Below are positions 52,123-59,730 of a stretch of DNA of 64,000 bases, piece after piece; position 1 is the first letter of the stretch; every line of letters begins with the position of its first letter. Source of the stretch: Planotetraspora silvatica (GTDB taxonomy: Bacteria; Actinomycetota; Actinomycetes; Streptosporangiales; Streptosporangiaceae). The stretch spans positions 62,001 through 126,000 of the forward strand of contig NZ_BOOQ01000042.1 in the NCBI RefSeq assembly GCF_016863315.1. Direction: 5' to 3'. A program made the position numbers and the translations under genes. The notes beneath the pieces were generated by a model that was not told the origin of the DNA, searched no databases, and saw nothing but the letters and a program-made list of their open reading frames with translations.

Positions 52123-53313
52123 TTAGAAGTTGGAAGTTAAGGCAGCCGTTAAGGCGATATGCCGGGCGATGGCCAGGCTGGACGTCGCGGCAGGTGAAGG
52201 GGCGTTCCTGACCAGGACGATCCGTCCGTGCACGTCGATGGCGAAGTCGTCGAGCAGCGCCCCGTCCCGCGCCACGGCCTGGGCCCGGACTCCCCCTCGC
52301 GTCCTGACGATGTCGCCGGAGGTCAGCGCGGGAACGTAACGCCGCGCGGCGGACAGGAACGACCCCTTCGCGAGCGAGCCGTACACCTCCCGCACCCCGG
52401 TGCGCCAGTGCGTCGCCGCCATCCGCCGGGTGCCCGGCCAGGTCACGATCCGCCGCAGGTCCTTGAGGGAGACGTCACCCCACGAGTAGCCCTCGAGGGC
52501 CAGCGCCAGCACCGCGTTGGGCCCGACGAGCACCTCGCCGTCGATCCTGCGGGTCAGGTGGACGCCCAGGAACGGATAACGGGGGTCGGGCACGGGATAG
52601 ATCAGCCCGCGCACCATGGTCTTCGCCGTGTCCGTCAGCTTGTAGTACTCACCCCGGAAGGGGATGATCCGCAGGTCACCCGGCGCCGCGGCCATGGCCG
52701 CCACTCTGTCGGTGCCGAGCCCCGCGCAGGAGATCACCCGGTCGAAGGTGAACCGCGACGTGCCCGCCACGACCTCGACCCCCCGGGACGTCTCCCTGAT
52801 GCCCCGGACGGGATGCGAGAGCCGTACGGTGCCGCCCGTGTCCGTCACGTCGGCGGCGAGGCGGCGCGCGATGGCCGGGAAGTCGGTGATCGCGGTGTGC
52901 GGCGAGTGGACCGCGCCGACGCCGACCGCGTCCGGCTCGATCTCCCGCAGGCCGAGGGCGTCGACCTCCGCGATGCCCGGCACCTGGTTCTCCCTGGCGC
53001 GATCGGCTATCCGGCGCAGTCCCGCCATCTCGGAGCGGGTGGACGCGACGACGAGCTTGCCGACCTCGTCGTAGGGCAACCCGTGCTCGGCGCAGTATTC
53101 CCTGAGCATCGCCATGCCGTCCCGGCAGAGGGTCGCCTTGAGGGAACCCGGGGTGTAGTAGATCCCCGCGTGGACGACCCCGCTGTTGTGCCCGGTCTGG
53201 TGGGCCGCGACCTCGGCTTCCTTGTCCAGCACGGTCACCTCGGCGCCCGACCGCGCCATCTCCCTGGCGACGGCCAGACCGAGGATTCCCGCACCGATGA
53301 TTCCAAGCTTCAT
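52123..53313 (-). CDS. lhgO: L-2-hydroxyglutarate oxidase
   Basis: A 396-residue FAD-dependent oxidoreductase that returns L-2-hydroxyglutarate to 2-oxoglutarate. The FAD motif is IIGAGILGLAVAREM (~residues 4-18), HQTGHNSGVVHAGIYYTPGS (~38-57) is nearly diagnostic for LhgO, and RGEYYKL and FLGVHLTRR occur further on. GGAG lies 4 bases before the ATG. It may share a transcript with the downstream two-component system, though no functional link is known. Confidence 0.92.
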   Translation of the reverse strand: MKLGIIGAGILGLAVAREMARSGAEVTVLDKEAEVAAHQTGHNSGVVHAGIYYTPGSLKATLCRDGMAMLREYCAEHGLPYDEVGKLVVASTRSEMAGLRRIADRARENQVPGIAEVDALGLREIEPDAVGVGAVHSPHTAITDFPAIARRLAADVTDTGGTVRLSHPVRGIRETSRGVEVVAGTSRFTFDRVISCAGLGTDRVAAMAAAPGDLRIIPFRGEYYKLTDTAKTMVRGLIYPVPDPRYPFLGVHLTRRIDGEVLVGPNAVLALALEGYSWGDVSLKDLRRIVTWPGTRRMAATHWRTGVREVYGSLAKGSFLSAARRYVPALTSGDIVRTRGGVRAQAVARDGALLDDFAIDVHGRIVLVRNAPSPAATSSLAIARHIALTAALTSNF

Positions 53314-53431
53314 GTCGCTCCGGCGGACAAAAGGCTGAATAAGGGCACCACGCCCGCCATTGTCCCCCAGCCCTCACGGACTCGTCTGCCACTCACCCGA
53401 GATCGAACTGACGTTCGGTAGACTGGCGGCC

Positions 53432-53800
53432 ATGTACGTGCCGCCGGGATGGCCGCAGGAGGTCCGCCCGCCCGACAGCCCCGACTGGGAGTCGTCCGCC
53501 ATGGCGTGGCTGCTCGACGCGGTGCCGCCGGACTACCGCGCCTATGGAGTGCTGCGCCGGCACCCGATCGCGCTGGCGCGGATGGCCGGCCACCACGTGC
53601 GCGCGTCGATCCAGGCCGCCAGGGAGGGCTATCGGGGCGCCGCCGTCGACCTGAAGGATCATCTGCCTCCGCACGCCGTCGAGGCGGTGCTGGAGGCTTA
53701 CCGCAGCGAGGGTCCCCGGCTCGTACGGCTCGCGCAGGCCGTCGATCTCGTCGAGCGGGCCCTCCGGGGTGAGCGGTTCACCGAGAAGCTCCGACGCTGA
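53432..53800 (+). CDS. Conserved hypothetical protein, 122 residues
   Basis: I do not recognise a named domain. The protein is mostly helical, begins YVPPGWPQEVRPP, and has regularly spaced Arg and Ala/Leu positions (LARMAGHHVRASIQAAREGY) consistent with a soluble helical bundle. A TAGACT box at 53419-53424 lies 7 bases before the ATG, so the mRNA is probably leaderless. Codon use matches its neighbours. It is divergent from lhgO by 118 bases. Confidence 0.65.
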   Translation: MYVPPGWPQEVRPPDSPDWESSAMAWLLDAVPPDYRAYGVLRRHPIALARMAGHHVRASIQAAREGYRGAAVDLKDHLPPHAVEAVLEAYRSEGPRLVRLAQAVDLVERALRGERFTEKLRR

Positions 53801-53824
53801 CAGTCACTCGCCGCACCGCCGGCC

Positions 53825-54862
53825 TCAGCGGGCGGTCCGCCAGGCGATCACGAGGATCACGCCGATCGCTCCGGCGGCGACCGCCACCCATAAGACGATC
53901 ATCGAGGCGGGGACGCCGGTGTCGCCGGCCTTCTCCGCCGCCGCGGCCGAGTTCCGCGCACCTGGGGTGGCCGCCGGAGAGCGGGTGGCCGCCGCGGGCC
54001 GCGCACGGGCCTCCGACGGGAGCGGCACCTCGTAGACCGGGCTCCGCTCACCCTCGGAGCCCGTCAGCAGGGCGGTGCCGTCCGGCGTGTAGGTGACGGA
54101 CTCGGATTGGTTCAGGGGCGGCATCGTCACGTGCGCGATCAGGTGGTCGGGCGAGCGGAAGACCGAGGCGGAGAAGTACGTCCTGATCACGAAGCTCGAA
54201 CCGTCGGGGGCGAAGGCCGCGTCGGTGGCCATGATGGGGGCGGACCCGACCCGGCGGAGCACGTTCACCCTGTCGGTCCGCAGCTTGGCGGGCGCCTGGT
54301 AGATCGACCCGTCGATTTCCTTGCTCACGACGTAGAGCCGGCCGGAGCGGGGGTCGACCATCAGGCCCTCGGCGTTGCGGGCGCCGTCCTTGTAGCGGAA
54401 GCGGTAACGGGTCGCCTGGAGCGTCGCGTCGGCCAGCGTGCGAGGCTCGACGACCTTGTACACGGAGATGTCCGACCAGGCGCCGTCCAGGTTGTCGCCG
54501 ATGTCGCCGATCCACAACACGCCCCGGCCCGTCTTGGCGTCGACGGAGGTCGCCATCGCCTCCCAGTCCCTGGCGACCGCGCCGGCGAGGGTGAAGGCCG
54601 CCCGCGTCCGGCCGTCGAGGCCCACGGCGTAGACCGTCGGCGAGCCGCCGCTGTCGTTGTGCGTGTAGACGACGCCCTTGTGCGTCGGCGAGAACGCCAG
54701 CCCGCTGGACTCGGTGACGCGCTTGTCCTTGATCGCGAAGAGGGGCTTGTCGTCGTCGGCGTGGGCGCTCTCCGGCGGAGGCAGGACGGCGACGGAGACG
54801 GCGAGGAGACACGCGGCCGGCCAGAACGCCCTCTTGACCCGATCCACCGGCGAGATCCCCAT
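53825..54862 (-). CDS. Secreted beta-propeller-like protein with C-terminal membrane anchor
   Basis: A 345-residue exported protein of unknown function. A signal peptide (residues ~8-34) is followed by a ~235-residue domain with strand repeats such as SGLAFSPTHKGVVYTHND, DWEAMAT, LWIGDIGDN, NAEGLMVDPRSGRLYVVSKE and SESVTYTPDG, resembling SdiA-regulated or esterase-like propellers. A Pro/Ala linker and one membrane helix (MIVLWVAVAAGAIGVILVIA) plus a basic end anchor it to the outer face. The ATG at 54862 is chosen at the signal peptide. A broken partial copy lies at 56765-56848. Confidence 0.75.
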   Translation of the reverse strand: MGISPVDRVKRAFWPAACLLAVSVAVLPPPESAHADDDKPLFAIKDKRVTESSGLAFSPTHKGVVYTHNDSGGSPTVYAVGLDGRTRAAFTLAGAVARDWEAMATSVDAKTGRGVLWIGDIGDNLDGAWSDISVYKVVEPRTLADATLQATRYRFRYKDGARNAEGLMVDPRSGRLYVVSKEIDGSIYQAPAKLRTDRVNVLRRVGSAPIMATDAAFAPDGSSFVIRTYFSASVFRSPDHLIAHVTMPPLNQSESVTYTPDGTALLTGSEGERSPVYEVPLPSEARARPAAATRSPAATPGARNSAAAAEKAGDTGVPASMIVLWVAVAAGAIGVILVIAWRTAR

Positions 54863-54872
54863 GCGGCAATCA

Positions 54873-54896
54873 TTCCCGATGCGCCGCCCCTCCGCG
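54873..54896. repeat. 24-bp exact repeat flanking the accessory island
   Basis: This 24-bp sequence, upstream of the propeller gene start, recurs exactly at 56825-56848 in the same orientation. The second copy runs straight into a piece of propeller-gene coding sequence, so the pair marks a duplication-plus-deletion event around the island. Confidence 0.75.
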
Positions 54897-55237
54897 CCCC
54901 AGCCCGAACGCTGGGAGCGCTGTTCTGCCGCCACAGCCTTACGGGGTCAGCTGCACTCACCGGCCGCCTTCTTCTCGGCCACCAGCTTGTCGACTCCCTT
55001 CGCGTGATCGGCAGGGCTCTCGGCAGTCGAACTCCTGCTGCGCCGCGTCCTCGTCTTCGGCTTGGGGCCAGCCTGGCGCAGCCGAGTTTGCCGTAGTTTT
55101 GCCGCGATGCAGGGTTAGCCCCTGGCCGACCTGCCGTTTCGCCTGTCAGAGACGGGCTGACATCACCCACCAACCGTCAAGAAGTGGTAAGTCGGGTCGG
55201 TACGAGACCTGGGTTGGTTGAAACCTAAACCGGAATA

Positions 55238-55252
55238 TGTATACCGTATACA
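55238..55252. promoter_or_regulatory. 15-bp perfect palindrome, GTATAC-N-GTATAC core
   Basis: TGTATAC-C-GTATACA lies 40 bases before the ribosome site of the 102-residue gene and overlaps a -10-like TATGTA. The same core occurs at 15280-15296 before the orphan kinase, and the related GTATGC half-site occurs at 56338-56353 before the GntR gene. It is a likely operator of that regulator. Confidence 0.55.
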
Positions 55253-55302
55253 GGACTCCCAAGAGCGGGTCATCCCACCAATTCACGCCCTGGGAGGTGT
55301 TC

Positions 55303-55611
55303 ATGGTGGACAACGTAAGACGCAAGCACGTGTCCGAAGAGGCCCGGAGGGACCTTCAGGAGACGCTTCTCCACCTCGTGAGGCTGGCCGGCTCACCCAA
55401 CGTTCGCCGAATCCTGCTCGGCGAACGACTGTCGTGTGGCGACATCAGGGCGTTCACGGACACGCTGAACGTGGCCTCCTGGCTCGTGACCGAACTGTGG
55501 GACTGGCTCCTCGCCTACAAGCCCTCGCTCGTAGGCGAGGTCGTGATCGAGCCACTGCACTGCTGGCGATGCGAGGTCCAGGTATTCCCGCCTCCCGTAT
55601 CGGGCATGTAG
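55303..55611 (+). CDS. Accessory protein of unknown function, 102 residues
   Basis: No known domain is recognised. The protein is helical in its first half (RRDLQETLLHLVRL) and ends with a CWRC motif (~residue 88) that could bind metal. The ATG at 55303 follows GGGAGG by 5 bases; a frame start at 55237 lies inside the operator and is rejected. Within the gene, CCTCGCCTAC (55509-55518) and GTAGGCGAGG (55531-55540) form a perfect 10-bp hairpin. Base composition is visibly less G+C-rich than in the flanking chromosome. Confidence 0.65.
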   Translation: MVDNVRRKHVSEEARRDLQETLLHLVRLAGSPNVRRILLGERLSCGDIRAFTDTLNVASWLVTELWDWLLAYKPSLVGEVVIEPLHCWRCEVQVFPPPVSGM

Positions 55612-55624
55612 GAAACCAGCAGAA

Positions 55625-55650
55625 AGCCCCCGCCGAAAGGGGCGGGGGCT
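55625..55650. terminator. Bidirectional terminator in the accessory island
   Basis: AGCCCCCGCC (55625-55634) pairs perfectly with GGCGGGGGCT (55641-55650) around a 6-base loop, followed by CTTCTT and preceded by GAAA. It serves the convergent genes at 55303-55611 and 55665-55826. Confidence 0.85.
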
Positions 55651-55664
55651 CTTCTTGATGTTCC

Positions 55665-55826
55665 TCAGATGACCCGTACCAATCGGTGGCTCTTCACGTA
55701 CCAATCGGGCAGCGCGTCAAAGAAGTCAGTGACGTCTTCCCCGGCCTCTTGGAGCAGGACCCCGTACTGCTCCCACTGGCGGATGGCCTCACAGGCGCAA
55801 GCCTCTCGGCAGGCATCACACTTCAC
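55665..55826 (-). CDS. Small cysteine-rich protein, 53 residues
   Basis: Starts VKCDACREACACEAI, a cluster of four cysteines (CxxC-x3-CxC) that probably binds a metal ion, followed by an acidic helical tail. The GTG at 55826 follows GGGAGG by 4 bases and overlaps the stop of the upstream gene (GTGA), so the two are co-translated. No named family is recognised. Confidence 0.6.
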   Translation of the reverse strand: MKCDACREACACEAIRQWEQYGVLLQEAGEDVTDFFDALPDWYVKSHRLVRVI

Positions 55827-56158
55827 AGCGCCTCCCCTACGGGAAGCTCGTCGAAGCCACCCGCACGCACGGCCTGCTTCCAAGCCTCGTAATTGGCCAG
55901 AGTGGTCATCACGTTCTGGTGGTCGCCCAGGTTGACCGCGAGCACGTCGTACAAATGCGGCAGCGCGTAGCTCCCGCCTCCGACCAGCTTGATGCGCGCC
56001 AGTGCCACGTCCCACACGGGTCGGGAGACCCTGGCGACGTTGTTGGGGAACTCGGCTTCCCAGAACAGAACGAAGTTGTGGTTGGTCGAATCGATCGCAG
56101 CGCGGAGGCCGCCGGTGCCCGTGCTGCTCACGTCCGTCGACTCCTTCCATTCGGTCAT
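55823..56158 (-). CDS. Accessory protein of unknown function, 111 residues
   Basis: From the ATG at 56158: MTEWKESTDVSSTG, then HNFVLFWEAEFPNN, LPHLYDVLAVNLGDHQNVM and a helical C-terminus. Aromatic and acidic residues suggest a compact soluble domain, but I recognise no family. The frame extends further upstream without support, and the ribosome site is weak. It is co-translated with the 53-residue cysteine protein. Its codon use is less G/C-biased than in the core genes. Confidence 0.6.
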   Translation of the reverse strand: MTEWKESTDVSSTGTGGLRAAIDSTNHNFVLFWEAEFPNNVARVSRPVWDVALARIKLVGGGSYALPHLYDVLAVNLGDHQNVMTTLANYEAWKQAVRAGGFDELPVGEAL

Positions 56159-56337
56159 CTGACTTCGTCTCTCATTCCGTGAACGAAATGTTGTAGTTAG
56201 TCCGGCCCTCGTAGTACTTGCCGAGCGTCGTGGGGCCATCGAGACCCCTGGAGAGAGCCCAAAGGCCATAGACAGTGGTTGGCGATCGTCATGCTGGCGG
56301 CCTTCATCGCGGGGGCTTGGAAGTGTAGGTCAATGAG

Positions 56338-56353
56338 GTATGCCATGGCATAC
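56338..56353. promoter_or_regulatory. 16-bp palindrome and flanking dyads before the GntR gene
   Basis: GTATGCCATGGCATAC (56338-56353) is a perfect palindrome. A second dyad, GGTAG-TACAC-CTACC (56419-56433), lies 10 bases before the GntR start and overlaps its likely promoter. The 285-base gap between the two divergent units (56159-56442) holds nothing else that I can support. Autoregulation by GntR is the simplest reading. Confidence 0.5.
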
Positions 56354-56442
56354 TACGGATACCATGTCCTACAGTAAACGCCATCGCTGCCATAGCGTGC
56401 CTCGGATGCGTAGCGCCAGGTAGTACACCTACCGTTGCCTTC

Positions 56443-56697
56443 GTGTCATTCGAGTGGAAGCACGATCGCCCCAGGTGGCGACAGGTTTACGAGATGATCA
56501 GGGGAGAGATCCTCTCCGGGAACCGCAAGCCCGGCGAACGTATCCCTTCCGTGCTTCAGCTCAATGAGCAATTCGGAATCGCGAATGTCACGGCCCAGAA
56601 GGTCATGACTGCCCTGAGGGCCGACGGCCTCATCTACACCGAGCCCGGCATGGGCTCGTTCGTGAGAGATCAGTCGGAGGAGGGCGAGCGCGCGTAA
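56443..56697 (+). CDS. Minimal GntR-type winged-helix regulator, 84 residues
   Basis: Only the GntR DNA-binding domain is present: YEMIRGEILSGNRKPGERIP (~residues 17-36), SVLQLNEQFGIANVTAQKVM (~37-56) and LRADGLIYTEPGMGSFVRD. There is no ligand-binding domain, so control must come through its level or a partner. The GTG start at 56443 has no ribosome site and is probably leaderless. Such stand-alone GntR proteins are common on actinobacterial mobile or strain-specific islands. The GTATRC-type palindromes nearby are its likely targets. Confidence 0.85.
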   Translation: MSFEWKHDRPRWRQVYEMIRGEILSGNRKPGERIPSVLQLNEQFGIANVTAQKVMTALRADGLIYTEPGMGSFVRDQSEEGERA

Positions 56698-56764
56698 GCG
56701 AGCGCCCGCTGGAAGGTCAGCTTGTCGCTCATGGTCGCGTTGGACCAGATCTCGCAGGAGACCG

Positions 56765-56848
56765 GGGACCGGCTCGCCGCCGCTGCCGTTGCGCGCGTAG
56801 ACGATGTCCTTGAGGGTCGGCGAGTTCCCGATGCGCCGCCCCTCCGCG
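56765..56848 (-). pseudogene. Fragment of the secreted propeller gene
   Basis: The minus strand reads EGRRIGN then SPTLKDIVYARNGSGGEP. The first part equals the sequence upstream of the intact gene at 53825-54862 and the second matches its internal SPTHKGVVYTHNDSGGSP. The join removes the start codon and the first ~60 codons, and the rest of the gene is missing, so this is a dead partial copy. Confidence 0.7.
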
Positions 56849-56868
56849 TCGCTGCATAGTCTGGCGCG

Positions 56869-57840
56869 GTGGAATATCAACAACTTGGACGAACCGGCCT
56901 ACAGGTCAGCAGGCTCTGCCTCGGCACGATGAACTTCGGCCCGCAGACCACCGAAGACGACTCGCACGCGATCATGGATCGCGCCCACGAACTCGGGATC
57001 AACTTCTTCGACACCGCCAACGCCTACGGTCAGAAGAAGGGCGAAGGTGTCACCGAGCAGATCATCGGCCGGTGGTTCGCGAAGGGGGGCGGCCGCCGGG
57101 AGCGCACCGTCATCGCGACCAAGGTCTACAGCATCATGGGCGACTGGCCGAACGAGCGCCGGCTGTCGGCACTGAGCATCCGACGGGCCGCTGACGCCTC
57201 ACTGAAGCGTCTGCAGACCGACTACATCGACCTCTACCAGGCCCACCACATCGACAGGAACACGCCGTTCGACGAGTTCTGGGAGGCCATGGAGGTCCTG
57301 CGGCAGCAGGGCAAGATCCTGTACGTCGGTTCGTCGAACTTCGCCGGATGGCACCTCGCCAAGGCCCAGGAGGCCGCCCGGCGCCGGAACTTCCTCGGCC
57401 TGGTCAGCGAGCAGACGCACTACAACCTGCTCAACCGCCTGCCCGAACTCGAGCTCCTACCGGCCGCGGAGGACTACGGCATGGGCGTGATCCCGTGGAG
57501 CCCTCTCGCGGGCGGCCTGCTCTCCGGTGTGCTGAAGAAGCTCGAGAAGGGGCGGTCCGGCACCGACACCATGCTCGCCGAGGTGGACAAGCACCGGAGC
57601 AAGATCGAGGAGTACGAGGCGTTCTGCGCGGAGATCGGCGCGGATCCCACCGTCGTGGCGCTCTCCTGGCTGCTCTGCCAGCCCGCGGTCGCCGCTCCGA
57701 TCATCGGGCCGCGCACGATGGGGCAACTCGAGGGCGCGAACCAGGTCATGCACACGGGAATCGACGAGGACGCGCTCGCCCGTCTCGACGAGATCTTCCC
57801 CGGTCCCGGCCACGCCGCCCCCGAGGCGTACGCCTGGTAG
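56869..57840 (+). CDS. Aldo/keto reductase
   Basis: A 323-residue TIM-barrel NADPH-dependent carbonyl reductase. Family features include the catalytic tyrosine in FFDTANAYG (~residues 45-53), a lysine in IATKVYS (~85), IDLYQAHHID (~121) with the conserved His, YVGSSNFAG, and a cofactor-binding IIGPRTMGQLEGA near the end. The GTG at 56869 is 7 bases after TAGTCT (56857-56862), so the transcript is probably leaderless. The substrate cannot be deduced. It sits just right of the island boundary. Confidence 0.92.
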   Translation: MEYQQLGRTGLQVSRLCLGTMNFGPQTTEDDSHAIMDRAHELGINFFDTANAYGQKKGEGVTEQIIGRWFAKGGGRRERTVIATKVYSIMGDWPNERRLSALSIRRAADASLKRLQTDYIDLYQAHHIDRNTPFDEFWEAMEVLRQQGKILYVGSSNFAGWHLAKAQEAARRRNFLGLVSEQTHYNLLNRLPELELLPAAEDYGMGVIPWSPLAGGLLSGVLKKLEKGRSGTDTMLAEVDKHRSKIEEYEAFCAEIGADPTVVALSWLLCQPAVAAPIIGPRTMGQLEGANQVMHTGIDEDALARLDEIFPGPGHAAPEAYAW

Positions 57841-57857
57841 GGGTCGGCCCGCCCGCG

Positions 57858-57941
57858 TCATCCCACCAGTGTCCCGACCACCACGATGAGCACGAGCAGC
57901 GCGAGCACCGTGGGCAACAACCAGCGACGAGGACGATCCAC
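57858..57941 (-). CDS. Possible 27-residue membrane peptide
   Basis: A GTG-initiated frame reading VDRPRRWLLPTVLALLVLIV and ending TLVG: a positively charged start and one membrane helix. It begins 10 bases after the thpR stop, as expected for a small operon member, but its ribosome site is poor and random G+C-rich sequence often encodes hydrophobic runs. Conservation between species would settle it. Confidence 0.35.
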   Translation of the reverse strand: MDRPRRWLLPTVLALLVLIVVVGTLVG

Positions 57942-57951
57942 GGCAAGGAGC

Positions 57952-58509
57952 CTAGTCGCGACGGCCGAGTGAATACGCCTCGACGGGCTCGTAACGAACG
58001 TGCGGCCCGAGATGGCTTCGCATCAGATGTACGGCTTTCGCCTCCCAGGGGCGCCCACTGAACGTGCTCGTGGCGCGGACCAGGGGCCAAAGGTCGGCCC
58101 CGTCCCTTGAGCGGGCCAGGGTGAGGTGGGGATGGAACCGCATGCGGTCCTTCTCCATCGCCCCGGCCCGCCGCGCCCCCGCCGCGAGCGAGTCCGCCAG
58201 CCCCTTCAGGGACGGGCCGTCGCCGAGGCCGGCCCAGAAGACCCTCCCGTGAGCCGGAGAGGGAAAGGCTCCGGACCCCGCGAACGACAACGTCGCCGCC
58301 GGATGGCGGGAGGCGGCTCTTGCCAGCCGTACGTGCAGGTCGGGCAGCACCCGGTCGGGGACCTCGCCGAGGAAGGCGAGGGTCACGTGCCACAGGGCCG
58401 GGTCGATCCAGCGCAGGCCCGGCCATTCGGCCCGCGCGGGGGCGATCGCCGCGGCGACCTCCTCCAGCGCGTCAGACGGCGGCAACAGCGCCAGGAACAA
58501 CCTGCTCAC
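57952..58509 (-). CDS. thpR: RNA 2',3'-cyclic phosphodiesterase
   Basis: A 185-residue 2H-phosphoesterase. The two HxTx catalytic motifs are HVTLAF (~residue 41) and HPHLTLA (~126). The N-terminal RLFLALLPP and the ALWHVTLAFLGEV block are typical. The enzyme opens 2',3'-cyclic phosphates at RNA ends; the biological role is unclear. Its first 38 bases overlap the end of the MFS gene, so the two are co-transcribed. Confidence 0.92.
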   Translation of the reverse strand: MSRLFLALLPPSDALEEVAAAIAPARAEWPGLRWIDPALWHVTLAFLGEVPDRVLPDLHVRLARAASRHPAATLSFAGSGAFPSPAHGRVFWAGLGDGPSLKGLADSLAAGARRAGAMEKDRMRFHPHLTLARSRDGADLWPLVRATSTFSGRPWEAKAVHLMRSHLGPHVRYEPVEAYSLGRRD

Positions 58510-59725
58510 TGACCGATTGTTCCCCAGCGGCCGCGCGGGCGGCGACGACCTTGGTCAGCAGTGCGGCGAGGCCGACGCCCACGACACTCAGCGCGCCGGC
58601 GATCACGACCGCGACCCGGGGGCCCGCCGACTCGGCCAGCCATCCCACGAGCGGCGACCCGACGGGCGCTCCCGCCGTGAAGACGAGCACGTAGATCCCC
58701 ATGACCCGGCCGCGCATCTCCGGCGACGAACCGAGTTGCACCATGGTGTTCGCGGTGGTGTTGACCGTGATCATGGCCATCCCCGCCGGGATCAACAGGA
58801 GCAGGAAGGCCGCGTAGTCGGGGGCGATGCCGGCGGCGATCTGGAAGACGCCGAAGCACGCGGATCCGGCGAGCAGGAAGCGGCGGCTCTGCTTGACCCG
58901 CCGTGCCGCCAGCAACGCGCCCCCGAGGGCCCCCACGGCGAACGCGCTGGACGCGATGCCGAACGACGACGCGCCCGCGCCGTACACCTCCCTGGCCATG
59001 AGGGCGATGCTGGTCGTGAAGCTCTGCGCGAAGATCGCCATGAAGCCGACGATGAGCAGCGGCAGCAGAAGATCCGGCCGCTCGAAGACGTAGCGCAGCC
59101 CCTCCCTGAGCTGGCCTCTGGCCCGCGGAACCGGCTCGGGGCTGCGCAGCTCCGACCCCCGCATCAGGATCAGCCCGGTGATCACGGCGGCGAACGACAC
59201 CGCGTTCAGCAGGAAGATCGGGCCGGTTCCCATCCAGTAGATGAGCACGCCCGCGACGGCGGGGCCGACGACCCTGGCCAGGTTGAACGTCGAACTGTTG
59301 AGCGCGATCGCGTTCGGCAGGTCCTTGCGGCCCACCATCTCCACGACGAACGACTGCCGCGTCGGGACCTCGACACAGGAGACCAGGCCGAGGGTGAAGG
59401 CCATCACGTAGACGTGCCACACCTGCACGGAGCCGGTCAGGACGAGCACGCCCATGCTGAGCGCGAGCAGGCCCATCAGCGTCTGGGCCACGACCAGCAC
59501 GCGCCGCTTGGGGTAGCGGTCCGCGAGCATCCCGCCCCACAGGCCGAACAACATCACCGGCAGGAACTGCAGCGCGACGGTCACGCCGAGCGCGGAGCCG
59601 CTGCCGCCCGTGAGATCGAGGACCAGCCAGTCCTGCGCCGTCCGCTGCATCCATGTGCCGACGTTGGACACCACACCACCGGCCGCGAACAGCCGGTAGT
59701 TGTAGTTGCGCAGCGAACGGAACAT
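58472..59725 (-). CDS. MFS exporter (MarR-linked)
   Basis: A 417-residue major facilitator with about ten to twelve helices of the EntS/DHA3 type: NVGTWMQRTAQDWLVLDLTG, LWGGMLADRYPKRRVLVVAQ (motif A) and EVPTRQSFVVEMV are typical of drug and siderophore exporters. The start at 59725 has a GGGGGG run 0-5 bases upstream and begins the conserved N-terminus. It lies 5 bases after the marR gene, so a MarR-sensed toxic compound is the likely cargo. Confidence 0.9.
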   Translation of the reverse strand: MFRSLRNYNYRLFAAGGVVSNVGTWMQRTAQDWLVLDLTGGSGSALGVTVALQFLPVMLFGLWGGMLADRYPKRRVLVVAQTLMGLLALSMGVLVLTGSVQVWHVYVMAFTLGLVSCVEVPTRQSFVVEMVGRKDLPNAIALNSSTFNLARVVGPAVAGVLIYWMGTGPIFLLNAVSFAAVITGLILMRGSELRSPEPVPRARGQLREGLRYVFERPDLLLPLLIVGFMAIFAQSFTTSIALMAREVYGAGASSFGIASSAFAVGALGGALLAARRVKQSRRFLLAGSACFGVFQIAAGIAPDYAAFLLLLIPAGMAMITVNTTANTMVQLGSSPEMRGRVMGIYVLVFTAGAPVGSPLVGWLAESAGPRVAVVIAGALSVVGVGLAALLTKVVAARAAAGEQSVSEQVVPGAVAAV

Positions 59726-59730
59726 CCCCC

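Larger units (their letters stand above)
54863..55302. other. Left part of the accessory island, no supported gene
   Basis: From left to right this stretch holds the 24-bp repeat at 54873-54896, a coding-like remnant on the minus strand ending at a stop at 54947-54949 (about 57 open codons, basic, ending DKLVAEKKAAGECS, with no start), and the palindrome at 55238-55252 in front of the next gene. The last ~150 bases are less G+C-rich than the flanks. Confidence 0.45.

Noticed and set aside
54947-55117. Minus-strand coding-like stretch ending DKLVAEKKAAGECS
   Set aside because: Open for about 57 codons but with no start codon or recognisable family; recorded only as a possible remnant.
57746-58426. 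226-residue minus-strand frame overlapping thpR
   Set aside because: Shadow of thpR in another frame with a chance Cys/Ser-rich run.
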